Shown here: positions 6,775 through 15,445 of the stretch, in pieces
Layout: each line of letters opens with the position of its first letter
Numbering within the stretch: position 1 is the stretch's first letter
Origin: Devosia crocina
GTDB lineage: Bacteria; Pseudomonadota; Alphaproteobacteria; Rhizobiales; Devosiaceae
Assembly (NCBI RefSeq): GCF_900116545.1
Contig: NZ_FPCK01000003.1
Span: 124,001 to 188,000 of the forward strand
Length of the DNA stretch: 64,000 bases
Direction: 5' to 3'
Program-made: the position numbers and the translations under genes
Notes under the pieces: generated by a model
The model's input: the letters and a program-made list of their open reading frames with translations, nothing else
What the model was told of the DNA's origin: nothing
Databases searched by the model: none

Positions 6775-9110
6775 GCTTTTTGCTGGATATGGGTCACGCG
6801 CAGGCCCTGCACGTCCACGATCAGCGCAACATTGCCATCGCCAAGGATCGTGCCGCCGGCAATGCCTTCGACCTGCTCGAAATTCTCTTCGAGCGATTTG
6901 ATGACCACCTGCTGCTGGCCGATGATGTCGTCCACCACCAGCGCCACCTTCTGGCTGCCTTCGCTTTCGCAGAGGACCACGAAACGCTCGTCGGGCTGCT
7001 TGGTGGAATGCATGGAAAAGCGCGCGGCAAGATCGATCACCTGCACATATTCCCCCCGCACCTGCAGCACCTGGCCGCCCGAAGGAACGCGCTCGAATGT
7101 GGCGCCCGAGCATTGCATGGTTTCAACGATCGAGGAGAGCGGCACCACATATGGGCTTTCCCCGACCTTGACCAGCATGACATCGAGCACGGCCAGGGTC
7201 AGCGGCAGCCTGAGCGTCATGCGCGAGCCCTTGCCGGTCCAGGAGCGGACATGCACCGAGCCGCCGATCTTCTTGATGTTGGACAGAACCACGTCCATGC
7301 CGACGCCGCGCCCCGAAATGTCGCTGACCGCATCGGCGGTCGAAAAACCAGGGGCAAAGATCAGCTGGTCGATCTGCTCGTCGGTGGGGGTGACGTCTGC
7401 GGCAACGAGCCCCTTGTCGCGGGCAAGCTGCAATACCTTTTCGCGGTTGATCCCATTGCCATCGTCTTCGACAATAATGAGGATATTGCCGCCGGCCTGC
7501 TCGGCCGAGAGGCGGATGGTGCCGATCTCGGACTTGCCGTTCGCCTTGCGCTTTTCCGGGTTCTCGATGCCATGATCGGCCGAGTTGCGGATCATGTGCG
7601 TCAGGGGATCGGACAATTGCTCGATCACCGTCTTGTCGATTTCGGTGTTCTCGCCGATCGTCTCGAGCTTGATCTTCTTGCCCGTCTTGGTCGCCAGTTC
7701 GCGCACGAGGCGCGGCATGCGGCTGAACACGGATTTGACCGGCTGGGCGCGGATCGCCATCACCGAATCTTGGAGGCCGCGCGTGGTCTGGGCCAGAACT
7801 TCGAGACCGCGGACAAGCTCGGTATAGCGGGCCCGCAGATTTTCATCCATCTGCTGGGTCAGCATGGACTGGGTGATGACGAGTTCGGAAACCATGTTGA
7901 CCACGCGATCGACCTTATCGAGATCGACGCGGATCGACTGCACGCCGACGCTGCGATTGCCACCCTCTTCGCCGGTTTCGCCGGCCGCGGCTGCGGGCTT
8001 GGGCGTCTGGGGCGCGGGCTTGGGCGCCGCAATCGGGGCTGGCGCACGCACCGGCTCGGTGGCCTTGATCTCGTCGGCAAGGTCGGCAAAGGACAACGCG
8101 GACAACTCAGGCTCGGAAGCGGGAGGCTCCGGCTCCGGACGCACCGGCTCGGCCGCTGGCGCAACCGGCCTGGGCGCTGCGGCCATCTCGTCTTCGGTCA
8201 GGGCCAGAAGATCGGCAGGCTTGGGGCTCACGGCCGCCTTTGGCGCGGCCGGCGCGGCTGCGCGGGCTGCCGGCGGAACCACGTGGCCAAGCGGCACGAT
8301 CTCGATGGAACAGTCGCCATCGACGAATTCAAAGACTTCGCGGATCGCCGCTTCCGTCAGGTCTGGCGCAAAAAGCGTGATTTCCCAGGAGCAATAGACC
8401 CCAAACGGCTCGAAATCGCTCAGGGGCGGAATATCGGCCATAACGGCGCGCACATTGATTTCGCCCAGGCTTGCCAGCTCGCGGAAGAGAAGAAGAGGAT
8501 CGTTGGCGCGCGAATAAAGCTGGCGGAACGGCGTGAACCGCACTTCCCAATGCCCTGGCTCGATCGGCATGGGTGGCGCGTCGAACGCATCCACTTCCGC
8601 TTCGGCGGCAAGGGGGGCCGGCTCGTCCTCGTCCGCAAGCGCGAGATCGACGCGGACGGGGGTAAACTCGATATCGAATTCCTCGATGATCTCGCCACTC
8701 CACTCGTCGTCATCCGAGCCGCTCTGCCCGCGCGCGATCGCGTCGAAGCGCTGCTTTTCCTCCATGCCATAGCTGGCATCAAGTTCTTCCCCGGTCTGGG
8801 CGGCGTTGATGTGATCGGCCACGATATCGTTGGCGCGGATGCACAGGCTCACGACGTCGTCGGTCATCTCGACCCGGCCGTCGCGTACATAATCGAGCAG
8901 GGTTTCATAGGCATGGGCAAAGCCCACAAGGCCGGAAAACCCGAAAGCGCCGGCACCGCCCTTGATCGAGTGGATGGCGCGGAACACGGCATTGAGCCGG
9001 TCGGCATCGCGCTCGCCACCTTCGATCGCGGCGAACTGCTCTTCAAGCTCGTTCATCAGCTCCGAACATTCGTCGAAATAGGTGGCTTTGAAATCGTCCA
9101 GGTCGCTCAT
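6768..9110 (-). CDS. cheA: Chemotaxis histidine kinase CheA
   Basis: 780 residues. Autophosphorylates in response to receptor state and passes phosphate to the CheY proteins and CheB. Domains in order: P1 Hpt (1-about 110) with the phospho-His47 in RAIHSIKGGAGAFGF; a variable P2-like region; a Pro/Ala-rich linker (about 270-370); P3 dimerisation helices; P4 HATPase with N-box NSADHGIENP, G1 VEDDGNG and G2 SGRGVGMDVV; P5 CheW-like domain at the C-terminus. It follows cheY by 32 bases and precedes cheW. All key kinase boxes are intact. Confidence 0.97.
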   Translation of the reverse strand: MSDLDDFKATYFDECSELMNELEEQFAAIEGGERDADRLNAVFRAIHSIKGGAGAFGFSGLVGFAHAYETLLDYVRDGRVEMTDDVVSLCIRANDIVADHINAAQTGEELDASYGMEEKQRFDAIARGQSGSDDDEWSGEIIEEFDIEFTPVRVDLALADEDEPAPLAAEAEVDAFDAPPMPIEPGHWEVRFTPFRQLYSRANDPLLLFRELASLGEINVRAVMADIPPLSDFEPFGVYCSWEITLFAPDLTEAAIREVFEFVDGDCSIEIVPLGHVVPPAARAAAPAAPKAAVSPKPADLLALTEDEMAAAPRPVAPAAEPVRPEPEPPASEPELSALSFADLADEIKATEPVRAPAPIAAPKPAPQTPKPAAAAGETGEEGGNRSVGVQSIRVDLDKVDRVVNMVSELVITQSMLTQQMDENLRARYTELVRGLEVLAQTTRGLQDSVMAIRAQPVKSVFSRMPRLVRELATKTGKKIKLETIGENTEIDKTVIEQLSDPLTHMIRNSADHGIENPEKRKANGKSEIGTIRLSAEQAGGNILIIVEDDGNGINREKVLQLARDKGLVAADVTPTDEQIDQLIFAPGFSTADAVSDISGRGVGMDVVLSNIKKIGGSVHVRSWTGKGSRMTLRLPLTLAVLDVMLVKVGESPYVVPLSSIVETMQCSGATFERVPSGGQVLQVRGEYVQVIDLAARFSMHSTKQPDERFVVLCESEGSQKVALVVDDIIGQQQVVIKSLEENFEQVEGIAGGTILGDGNVALIVDVQGLRVTHIQQKAA

Positions 9111-9142
9111 GGCGGCTTACCGGCTTTCGGCAAAGAGAAGTG

Positions 9143-9508
9143 TTAGTGGACCACGCGATTGATGACGCTGATCAGCTTGTCCGGATCGAAGGGCTTGACG
9201 ATCCAGCCCGTGCCGCCGGCGGCCTTGCCCTGGTCGCGCTTGTCCTGCGATGTTTCAGTGGTCAGGATCAGGATCGGCAGACTCTGATACTGGCCCGAGG
9301 CGCGCACATTTTTGATGAACTCGATGCCGTCCATGACCGGCATGTTGATGTCGGTGATCACCACGTCGACATCGTGGCTCATCAGCACATCGAGCCCCTG
9401 CTTGCCGTCCTCGGCCTGCAGCACTTCGAAGCCGGCATTGCTCAGGGTGTGATGCAGCATGGCCAGGATAGTTCGAGAATCGTCTACGGTCAGAACGCGC
9501 AAGGTCAT
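9143..9508 (-). CDS. cheY: CheY response regulator (CheY1 / phosphate-sink position)
   Basis: 121 residues, a complete receiver domain: acidic residues 9-10, phospho-acceptor Asp53 in VVITDINMPVMDG, Thr in ILILTTETS, and the conserved Lys in GWIVKPFDP. It lies directly upstream of cheA and overlaps the STAS gene stop by 4 bases (ATGA). In Sinorhizobium-type loci the CheY in this place (CheY1) acts as a phosphate sink for CheA rather than as the main motor regulator; that role is inferred from gene order. Confidence 0.95.
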   Translation of the reverse strand: MTLRVLTVDDSRTILAMLHHTLSNAGFEVLQAEDGKQGLDVLMSHDVDVVITDINMPVMDGIEFIKNVRASGQYQSLPILILTTETSQDKRDQGKAAGGTGWIVKPFDPDKLISVINRVVH

Positions 9509-9795
9509 GGTTTCATCATCCCGGAAAACTGCGCGCCAAGCCCCAGTCGATCGATGGCGGCCAGCATGGCCGCGCTCGGCGCGTCTACAGCAAATTCATT
9601 ATGGTTGCGGCGGGCGCTCTCGGCTGCGCTGATCAGCATCAAAAGCCCATTGGTGGACACGCGCTGCACCGCGCCTGCCATAAGGGTCACCGGGCCGTCT
9701 TCGATTGCGTCGATCAGCTTGTCGCGAATGCCATCCAATGCGTCGAGGTCGATGACCTCTGGCAAGGTAATCGCAATTCCATTCTGATGTGCCAT
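9505..9795 (-). CDS. STAS-domain protein, positional equivalent of CheS
   Basis: 96 residues, a single STAS-type alpha/beta fold. Features: N-terminal strand IAITLPEVIDLDAL, helix DGIRDKLIDAIED, and the STAS loop VTLMAGAVQRVSTNGLLMLISA with the ST pair where anti-anti-sigma factors carry their phosphorylatable Ser/Thr. It is the first gene of the STAS-cheY-cheA-cheW unit and is translationally coupled to cheY. CheS of S. meliloti, a protein of about this size encoded at the same place, helps CheA bind CheY1; the equivalence here is by position and size only. Confidence 0.8.
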   Translation of the reverse strand: MAHQNGIAITLPEVIDLDALDGIRDKLIDAIEDGPVTLMAGAVQRVSTNGLLMLISAAESARRNHNEFAVDAPSAAMLAAIDRLGLGAQFSGMMKP

Positions 9796-9939
9796 AGCTG
9801 GCCTGCCCCCGGAGTTCGCTCCGCAGTCATATTCGAATGGAACGGTTTAAGAAGTGCTAACCCAAAAGCCCCGGAAATCGGGTGTTGCAGCGCCACCCAA
9901 GGGCTTGTACCTGTCCCATTCAGAAATCGGACAAAGATC

Positions 9940-11253
9940 ATGACCAGCAAGATTGCCCTCACAGGGCTCGCCCGCGACCTCGCCGCCCGTGCCGACAGCG
10001 GCAAGCCGATCCGCGTGGGGGTCATCGGCTCGGGCGAAATGGGCACCGACCTCGTCACTCAGATGAGCCTGATGAAAGGCGTCGAGATGGCGGCCATCGC
10101 CACCCGCCGCCCCCATACCGCGCTTCATGCCATGCAGATCGCCTATGGCGACGAGAGCCATGGCGAGGTGGTCGACACCCCGACCCAGGTCGCAGCCGCC
10201 ATCGAACGGGGCAAGATCGCCGTCACCTCTGCCGATACTCTCGTTGTCTCCGACAATATCGACGTCGTCATCGACGCCACGGGCAAGCCCGGCGTTGCCG
10301 CCGATTTCAGCCTCAAGGCGATGGAACACGGCAAGCACCTCGTGATGATGAATGTCGAAGCCGACGTGACCATCGGGCCCTATCTCAAGGCCGAGGCCGA
10401 TCGGCTGGGCGTCGTTTATTCGGTCGGAGCGGGCGACGAGCCCTCCTCCTGCATGGAGCTGATCGAATTCGTTTCAGCGCTGGGGCTCGAGATCGTTGCC
10501 GCCGGCAAGGGCAAGAACAATCCGCTCAAGCATGACGCCGTTCCCGACGACTATCGCGAGGAAGCGACGCGTCGGAACATGAACCCGCGCATGCTGGTTG
10601 AATTCGTCGATGGCTCCAAGACTGCCGTCGAGATGACCGCCATTGCCAACGCCACCGGTCTGATGCCCGACATTCCGGGCATGCACGGCCCCAAGGCCGA
10701 TCGCGACGACATGGCCAAGGTGCTGATCCCCAAGGCCGATGGCGGCATTCTCAATGGCTCCGGCGTCGTCGACTTCACCATCGGCAAGGGCGTGGCTCCC
10801 GGGGTATTCGTTATCGTCAAGGCCGAGCATCCGCGCATCATCGAGCGCATGGACGATCTTCATATCGGCCATGGTCCCTATTACGCGTTTTTCCGGCCCT
10901 ATCACCTGACGAGCCTTGAAGTGCCGCTGACCTGTGCGCGCATCATGCTCACCGGCAAGCCGGACATGGTGCCCCTGCCCCGCCCCGTCGCCGAGGTCTG
11001 TGCCGTCGCCAAGCGCGACCTCCTGCCCGGCGAAGGTCTCGATGCGATCGGGGAGACCTGTTATCGCTCCTATGCCATGACCGCCGTCGACGCCCGTGCG
11101 GCAGGCGCCATTCCCGTGGGTCTGCTCGAAGGGGGCAAGGTCACGGCGCCCGTTGCCAAGGGCGCGTTGCTGACCACGGCCAATAGCCAGCCCGATACAT
11201 CGACGCGGCTCTTTGCGCTGCGTCAGGCACAGGACAAGATGCTGGGCCTTTAG
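9940..11253 (+). CDS. Homoserine-dehydrogenase-like NAD(P)-dependent oxidoreductase with C-terminal SAF domain
   Basis: 437 residues from the ATG at 9940. The N-terminal Rossmann domain begins with IRVGVIGSGEMGTDLVTQM (GxGxMG nucleotide motif, residues about 21-40). It is followed by VVIDATGKPGVAADFS, typical of the homoserine dehydrogenase/semialdehyde dehydrogenase superfamily. The last 90 residues (KRDLLPGEGLDAIGE ... GAIPVGLLEGG) form a SAF-type domain. Members are often misnamed FlgA because of the SAF part. The substrate is unknown; a carbohydrate-acid or polyol pathway is plausible but unsupported here. It is divergent from the che operon. A hairpin spans its stop codon. Confidence 0.8.
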   Translation: MTSKIALTGLARDLAARADSGKPIRVGVIGSGEMGTDLVTQMSLMKGVEMAAIATRRPHTALHAMQIAYGDESHGEVVDTPTQVAAAIERGKIAVTSADTLVVSDNIDVVIDATGKPGVAADFSLKAMEHGKHLVMMNVEADVTIGPYLKAEADRLGVVYSVGAGDEPSSCMELIEFVSALGLEIVAAGKGKNNPLKHDAVPDDYREEATRRNMNPRMLVEFVDGSKTAVEMTAIANATGLMPDIPGMHGPKADRDDMAKVLIPKADGGILNGSGVVDFTIGKGVAPGVFVIVKAEHPRIIERMDDLHIGHGPYYAFFRPYHLTSLEVPLTCARIMLTGKPDMVPLPRPVAEVCAVAKRDLLPGEGLDAIGETCYRSYAMTAVDARAAGAIPVGLLEGGKVTAPVAKGALLTTANSQPDTSTRLFALRQAQDKMLGL

Positions 11254-11270
11254 GCCCAGCACGATTTGAT

Positions 11271-12242
11271 TCAGGTGCCCTTGATGGCGATCTTGCCCTT
11301 GCGGCCCGGCTCGCCGCTGGCTTTTGCGGCTGCGGCCACCTCGCTTATCGGATAGGCGGCTTCGATTTCGAGAACGAGCTTGCCGGCAGCAGCGTCTTTG
11401 ACCAATTCGCCGAGAAGCTGACCGATCCGCTCGGGCTTGACCGGCGGCTTGGCGCCCCAGAACCCCTTGACGGTGATGCCACGGAAGAGGAGGTCGCTGG
11501 GCGAAATCTTGAGCGGCCGGCCGGTCATTGCGCCGAAGCTGACGAGCTCGGCCCCGTCCGAGGCAACGCTGAGCAATTGCACGGCCCCGTCGCCACCGAG
11601 GCAATCAATCGCCCGGATGACCGGCGCGCCATTCGTCAAAGCTCTGGCCTTGTCCTGCCAGCCTTCTTCATCGGTCGCGACGACGTTCTTGATGCCAAGA
11701 TCGGCCATTTCGCCGACCGTCTCGCCCCGGCGCACAAGGCCCAGAACGTTGACTCCCAAAGCCGCGCCATATTGAGCCATCAGCTTGCCCACCGCACCGT
11801 TGGCCGCGTTCTGGACGATCCAGTCGCCAGCCTCTACGTCGAGCGTATCGAGCAGCATCTTAGCGCTGAGCGGCATCGACACCAATTGGCAGGCGGTTTC
11901 GTCGCTGACCCCTTCGGGCACCGGCACGAGGCGCGCTGCATTGGCCAGATAATATTCGGCCCAGGTGCCGTCCGCGCCCCCGGCAACCCGCTGGCCAACC
12001 TTCAGGTTCGTCACATCGGAACCGAGCGCCTCGACAACTCCGACCGCTTCGGTGCCCGGCACGGCGGGCAGTTCCGGCTTGAAACCATATTGGCCCGAAA
12101 TCGTCATCAGGTCATGATTGTGCACTGGCGAGAGCAGCATTTTGACCAGAACCTGGCCTGGCCCGGGCTCGGGGCGCGACACATCCTTTGTTTTGAGGAC
12201 GTCCTGGGGCGAACCGAATTGGGAATAAACAGCGCTCAGCAT
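11271..12242 (-). CDS. Zinc-independent quinone oxidoreductase-like (MDR/enoyl reductase) protein
   Basis: 323 residues from the ATG at 12242, which has AGGAG at 6 bases; an adjacent ATG at 12245 and an upstream in-frame extension are less likely. Medium-chain dehydrogenase fold: N-terminal GroES-like part (GPGQVLVKMLLSPVHNHD, PAVPGTEAVGVVEALG), and a nucleotide domain with ANGAVGKLMAQYGAALGVNV in place of the usual AGxGGVG. No zinc-site cysteines are evident, so it belongs with quinone or trans-2-enoyl-CoA reductases (ETR1/MECR-like). Convergent with the SAF oxidoreductase, 17 bases between stops. Confidence 0.85.
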   Translation of the reverse strand: MLSAVYSQFGSPQDVLKTKDVSRPEPGPGQVLVKMLLSPVHNHDLMTISGQYGFKPELPAVPGTEAVGVVEALGSDVTNLKVGQRVAGGADGTWAEYYLANAARLVPVPEGVSDETACQLVSMPLSAKMLLDTLDVEAGDWIVQNAANGAVGKLMAQYGAALGVNVLGLVRRGETVGEMADLGIKNVVATDEEGWQDKARALTNGAPVIRAIDCLGGDGAVQLLSVASDGAELVSFGAMTGRPLKISPSDLLFRGITVKGFWGAKPPVKPERIGQLLGELVKDAAAGKLVLEIEAAYPISEVAAAAKASGEPGRKGKIAIKGT

Positions 12243-12382
12243 CATTGGCTCCTTGTTTCCGCCCTGAGATAGGCGCTTGTGCCGCCGCCGCAAGTTGCGT
12301 TTTGGCAAGTCCTTGACGCAGTTCGGAATTTCAACGCATTCTCCTTACGCCGGAGCCTGTCGGGCAGAACCAGAGGAGAATC

Positions 12383-13276
12383 ATGCGCATCCTGTCTGTT
12401 CTTGCGGGCCTTGCCATTCTGTCGACCCCGGCCCTTGCACAGGAAGCGCCGGACCTGTCGCCAGGCTGCCTGCAACTGACCGAGACGCTGGGCGATTTTC
12501 TCAGCGCCACCGAAACGAGCGCGATCGAAAACCTTGATGACGGCTGCCGTTTCGTCGATGTTTATTTCAGCCTCGGGACGAGCTTGCGCGTCCGGATCGA
12601 GGAAGGGGCCATCATCGCGCCCGATCTCGAAGCGGCCCTGATCCAGGAGCGCCAGTTCGAAGAGGCTGAAATCATGCTTTCCGGCGTTCGCATCGCGCCG
12701 GATCTCGGCAGCCCGGTGGCCAATTACGTCAGCGAAATGCAGGTCGAGCCGCTTGAAGTGAGCATGCGCTACCAGTGGAATGTCGACACCGGCGAGACGA
12801 TGATCAACGCGTTGTCGATTTCGAGCGCAACGCTTGGCAGTTGGGGGCTGACCGCAAAGCTTAGCGACATTCCCGATCTGGGCCTCGCGCGCACGGGCGC
12901 GGTGCCGGTGACCGGCGCGATCGAAGAACTGGTGATCGAAGCGGACGAGCAGAGCCTGATCCGCCTGTTTCTGGCGCCCATCCTGATCTATTCCCTGCCC
13001 TTTGACGAGGACCCGGTGCCCCATATCGAGGCGGGCAAGACCGACTATATCGCGGCAGTGCGGGCCGTGCCCGAGGCGAATATGGACGATTTGAGCAAGA
13101 ACACGCTGAGCGCGCTTATCGACACCTTTCCCCGCGTCGAAGGCAAGTTCATCGTGAGTCTATTGGCAACTGACGCGCCCATGCGCCTCGAAGAACTCTT
13201 CAGCTGGGGCCCGGCGGATGTGACGCGCAAGCTCTCAAGCGTTCAGATTAAGGCGGCGATGGCTGACGAGCTCTGA
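12383..13276 (+). CDS. Exported hypothetical protein
   Basis: 297 residues; ATG preceded by GAGGAG. A clear signal peptide (MRILSVLAGLAILSTPALA, cleavage before QEAPD) predicts a periplasmic protein. The mature part is acidic, rich in beta-type segments, with no transmembrane helix and no recognised motif. Two Cys near residues 30 and 55 of the precursor could form a disulfide. It is a single gene between the MDR oxidoreductase and the siderophore-interacting protein. Function not recognised. Confidence 0.75.
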   Translation: MRILSVLAGLAILSTPALAQEAPDLSPGCLQLTETLGDFLSATETSAIENLDDGCRFVDVYFSLGTSLRVRIEEGAIIAPDLEAALIQERQFEEAEIMLSGVRIAPDLGSPVANYVSEMQVEPLEVSMRYQWNVDTGETMINALSISSATLGSWGLTAKLSDIPDLGLARTGAVPVTGAIEELVIEADEQSLIRLFLAPILIYSLPFDEDPVPHIEAGKTDYIAAVRAVPEANMDDLSKNTLSALIDTFPRVEGKFIVSLLATDAPMRLEELFSWGPADVTRKLSSVQIKAAMADEL

Positions 13277-13332
13277 GGCCCACAATCGAGGGTCTGCCAG
13301 CGCTTGTCACGGGCAAAAGGATTGGCTATTCC

Positions 13333-13347
13333 TGACTTGCATATTCA
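13333..13347. promoter_or_regulatory. Possible IRO box (TGA-N9-TCA) for RirA-type iron regulation
   Basis: TGA-cttgcatat-TCA lies inside a longer inverted repeat, TCCTGA-N9-TCAGGA (13330-13350), directly before the siderophore-interacting protein gene. TGA-N9-TCA is the core of the IRO box bound by RirA in rhizobia. It ends 9 bases before the ATG and overlaps the likely ribosome site (CAGGA), so either the transcript is nearly leaderless or the palindrome acts otherwise. Functional link fits; the core is short and could be chance. Confidence 0.4.
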
Positions 13348-13356
13348 GGATTAGAC

Positions 13357-14163
13357 ATGACCGAAGCCATCGATCCCCGCGCCCTGCAACGCGTTCGCCA
13401 TGACACGAGGCTGCGCCTCCTGACTGTCACTGCAGTCACCGACATCACGCCGTTGATGCGGCGCGTCCGGCTCGAGGGCGATATGACTGGCTTTGTGTCG
13501 CCGGCCCATGCCGACCATATCAAGGCTTTCTTTTTTCCCGAGGGTGTCACCCCGCTCCTGCCGCCGATGGGGCCCAATGGTGCCGAGTTCGAACCGGGCA
13601 CGCGTCCTGAAATGCGCGATTACACGCCGCGCTACTGGAATGTGGAAGCCGGCTGGATCGAGCTTGATTTCGTGCTGCACGGAGATGGCCCTGCCTCGAG
13701 CTGGGCTGCCGATGTGGCAGTCGGCAAGACGCTGGTCATCGGGGGGCCGCGCGGCTCGATCGTCGTGCCCATGACCTTTGAATGGTATCTGCTGGTCGGG
13801 GACGAAACGGCGCTCCCCGCGATCGGCCGCCGGATCGAGGAATTGCCGGACGGTGCGCCGGTCGTTGCCGTCATCGAGGTCGATGCGCCTGTTGAGGAGC
13901 AACGGTTCGAAACCCGGGCCGATCTCGATCTGATCTATGTTCATCGCAATGGCGCCCCGGCCGGCACCACCAGCCTTCTCCTCGATAAGGTCCGGGCGCT
14001 CAACCTGCCGACGGGTGCGGCTTATGCCTATGTCGCGGGGGAAAGTGGGATGAGCAAGTCGGTCCGCCAGCATCTGGTCGAGGATCGGGGGTTAAACCCC
14101 GAATGGGTCAAGGCTGCCGGTTACTGGCTCCTCGGCACGGCCGACGCGCATGAGCCACATTGA
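13357..14163 (+). CDS. Siderophore-interacting protein (SIP/ViuB family FAD ferric-siderophore reductase)
   Basis: 268 residues. Cytoplasmic flavoprotein that releases iron from imported ferric siderophores by reduction. N-terminal FAD-binding barrel with the R-x-Y-T motif in MRDYTPRYW (about residue 87). The C-terminal NAD(P)H-type domain includes the SIP hallmark LLVGDETALPAIGRRIEELP and YVAGESGMSKSVRQHL, and ends in WVKAAGYWLLG (the GYW motif). AGGA lies 6 bases before the ATG. No siderophore receptor or ABC importer is adjacent. Confidence 0.92.
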   Translation: MTEAIDPRALQRVRHDTRLRLLTVTAVTDITPLMRRVRLEGDMTGFVSPAHADHIKAFFFPEGVTPLLPPMGPNGAEFEPGTRPEMRDYTPRYWNVEAGWIELDFVLHGDGPASSWAADVAVGKTLVIGGPRGSIVVPMTFEWYLLVGDETALPAIGRRIEELPDGAPVVAVIEVDAPVEEQRFETRADLDLIYVHRNGAPAGTTSLLLDKVRALNLPTGAAYAYVAGESGMSKSVRQHLVEDRGLNPEWVKAAGYWLLGTADAHEPH

Positions 14164-14261
14164 GCCATAGTCCAACTCGATTGAGCTGCATCGCACAACA
14201 AGAAAGTGCCCCTAGCCTCCTCCTGGATTTTCGGCCAATCTGACGCTCTCTGGGGGGAGCT

Positions 14262-14891
14262 ATGGACATTCTGGCAGCGGTCGGCCTTGTCTTTGTTGCA
14301 GCGCTCGCGCTCCTTGCCGCCTTCTGGCGGCGGGGTCGCGCCAAACACAGATCGCCCAAGGCAAAACCCTTATCCCTGCCGCCGCTTGCGCCCAAGAACC
14401 TTCCTCGGCGCAGCGCCCCGGATGCTGCCGACCAGCTACGCATCGTCATGCGCGCGCCCTTCACCAGGAAGCGGCTCATGTCTCGCGCCGAACTTGACGT
14501 GTTCCGCGCCGTCGAAACGCATTTACGAAAATGCGGGCCGGGATTTCGCCTGATGGCGCAGCCCAGCATGGGTGAATTTCTGTCTTCCCCGGACAAGGAC
14601 GCCTATTTCTCGATCAACTCCAAGCGCGTCGACATGTTGGTGATCGATACGTTCGGCATGCCCGTGGTTGCCATCGAGCATCAGGGAAGCGGCCATTATC
14701 AGAACGACGCTCCGGCGCGCGATGCCGTCAAGCGCGAAGCCATACGCCGCGCCGGGATCGAATTCCTTGAAATCTTTGACTATCACTCGGCAGGTGAGAT
14801 CGGCCGACTGGTGGGCGAGGCCATCGCCCGGAACAAACCACCAGCCTCGCCCAGCGCCATTCCACCGCGTCAGGCCAGCGATCGGGCTTAG
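14262..14891 (+). CDS. DUF2726 membrane-anchored protein
   Basis: 209 residues. One N-terminal membrane anchor (about 3-22, ILAAVGLVFVAALALLAAFW) is followed by a basic linker and a DUF2726 domain (about 75-185). LMSRAELDVFRAVE, INSKRVDMLVID and VVAIEHQGSGHY are characteristic: a restriction-endonuclease-like alpha/beta fold with the pattern D-(10-12)-E-x-x-G. Members occur alone or in topoisomerase and defence contexts. The enzymatic role is unproven and no defence genes adjoin it. Confidence 0.75.
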   Translation: MDILAAVGLVFVAALALLAAFWRRGRAKHRSPKAKPLSLPPLAPKNLPRRSAPDAADQLRIVMRAPFTRKRLMSRAELDVFRAVETHLRKCGPGFRLMAQPSMGEFLSSPDKDAYFSINSKRVDMLVIDTFGMPVVAIEHQGSGHYQNDAPARDAVKREAIRRAGIEFLEIFDYHSAGEIGRLVGEAIARNKPPASPSAIPPRQASDRA

Positions 14892-14910
14892 GCGCGCTGC
14901 GTCCGGCTGA

Positions 14911-15402
14911 TTACTTGGTCTTGGTCTCGCCCGGTGTCGGCGTTTCGGCTTCTGCCTGCAAGCGATCCATCAGGGCGCGCCACTCCTCATAGGCTGTTGC
15001 CTGGTCCGGCAGCGCTTCGCGCGAGCCCCCGTCTTTCACGAGCTGGTTCAACACCGCTTCGACCTTGGGGCCCTCGGCCTCGCAGGTGCCTGGCGCATCG
15101 AGCGCGGCAAAGGCCGGTTTGTAATACTGGTCGTCATAAGGGCCGACGGCGAGCTTGAGCTGGCCATAAGCGAGCAGATCTGCCGAATCGGTCAAAAGCG
15201 ACCACTCCTCGTCAGTGATCTCGTAGCCCGCGCAATTGCTCGACACGACATTGGCGAGCACGACCTCTTTGAGGAAGGTTTTGGCCTCGGTGCCGGAATA
15301 GCCGGAGAGGTCGGGCAGTTGCACATAGATCTTGCCGTCTGCCGCCGTCTGACCCATCCCGGCCGCCAGGACGAGACCAACCATTATCATTTTCTTGAAC
15401 AT
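14911..15402 (-). CDS. Exported hypothetical protein
   Basis: 163 residues from the ATG at 15402, chosen because a signal peptide (MFKKMIMVGLVLAAGMGQTAADG) starts exactly there and GAGGA lies 8 bases upstream; the longer open frame has no signal-like start. The mature part is acidic, with two widely spaced Cys (NCAGY and GTCEAEG), and ends in a Thr/Pro/Lys tail. No known domain. Convergent with the DUF2726 gene, 20 bases apart. Confidence 0.7.
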   Translation of the reverse strand: MFKKMIMVGLVLAAGMGQTAADGKIYVQLPDLSGYSGTEAKTFLKEVVLANVVSSNCAGYEITDEEWSLLTDSADLLAYGQLKLAVGPYDDQYYKPAFAALDAPGTCEAEGPKVEAVLNQLVKDGGSREALPDQATAYEEWRALMDRLQAEAETPTPGETKTK

Positions 15403-15445
15403 TGCGGGGTTCCTCACGCTCGAAGGGGCGGAAGGTGAGCGCGCT

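Noticed and set aside
6741..9146. Long open frame antisense to cheA (about 800 codons)
   Set aside because: cheA is intact and certain. The antisense translation is rich in His/Arg/Gly without domains, a common artefact of GC-rich codon bias. The same holds for the long antisense frames opposite cheB, the PCP genes and the phn genes.
9846..9862. CtrA-like site upstream of the STAS-cheY-cheA-cheW unit
   Set aside because: TTAA and CTAACC are spaced 6, not 7, and the second half-site deviates.
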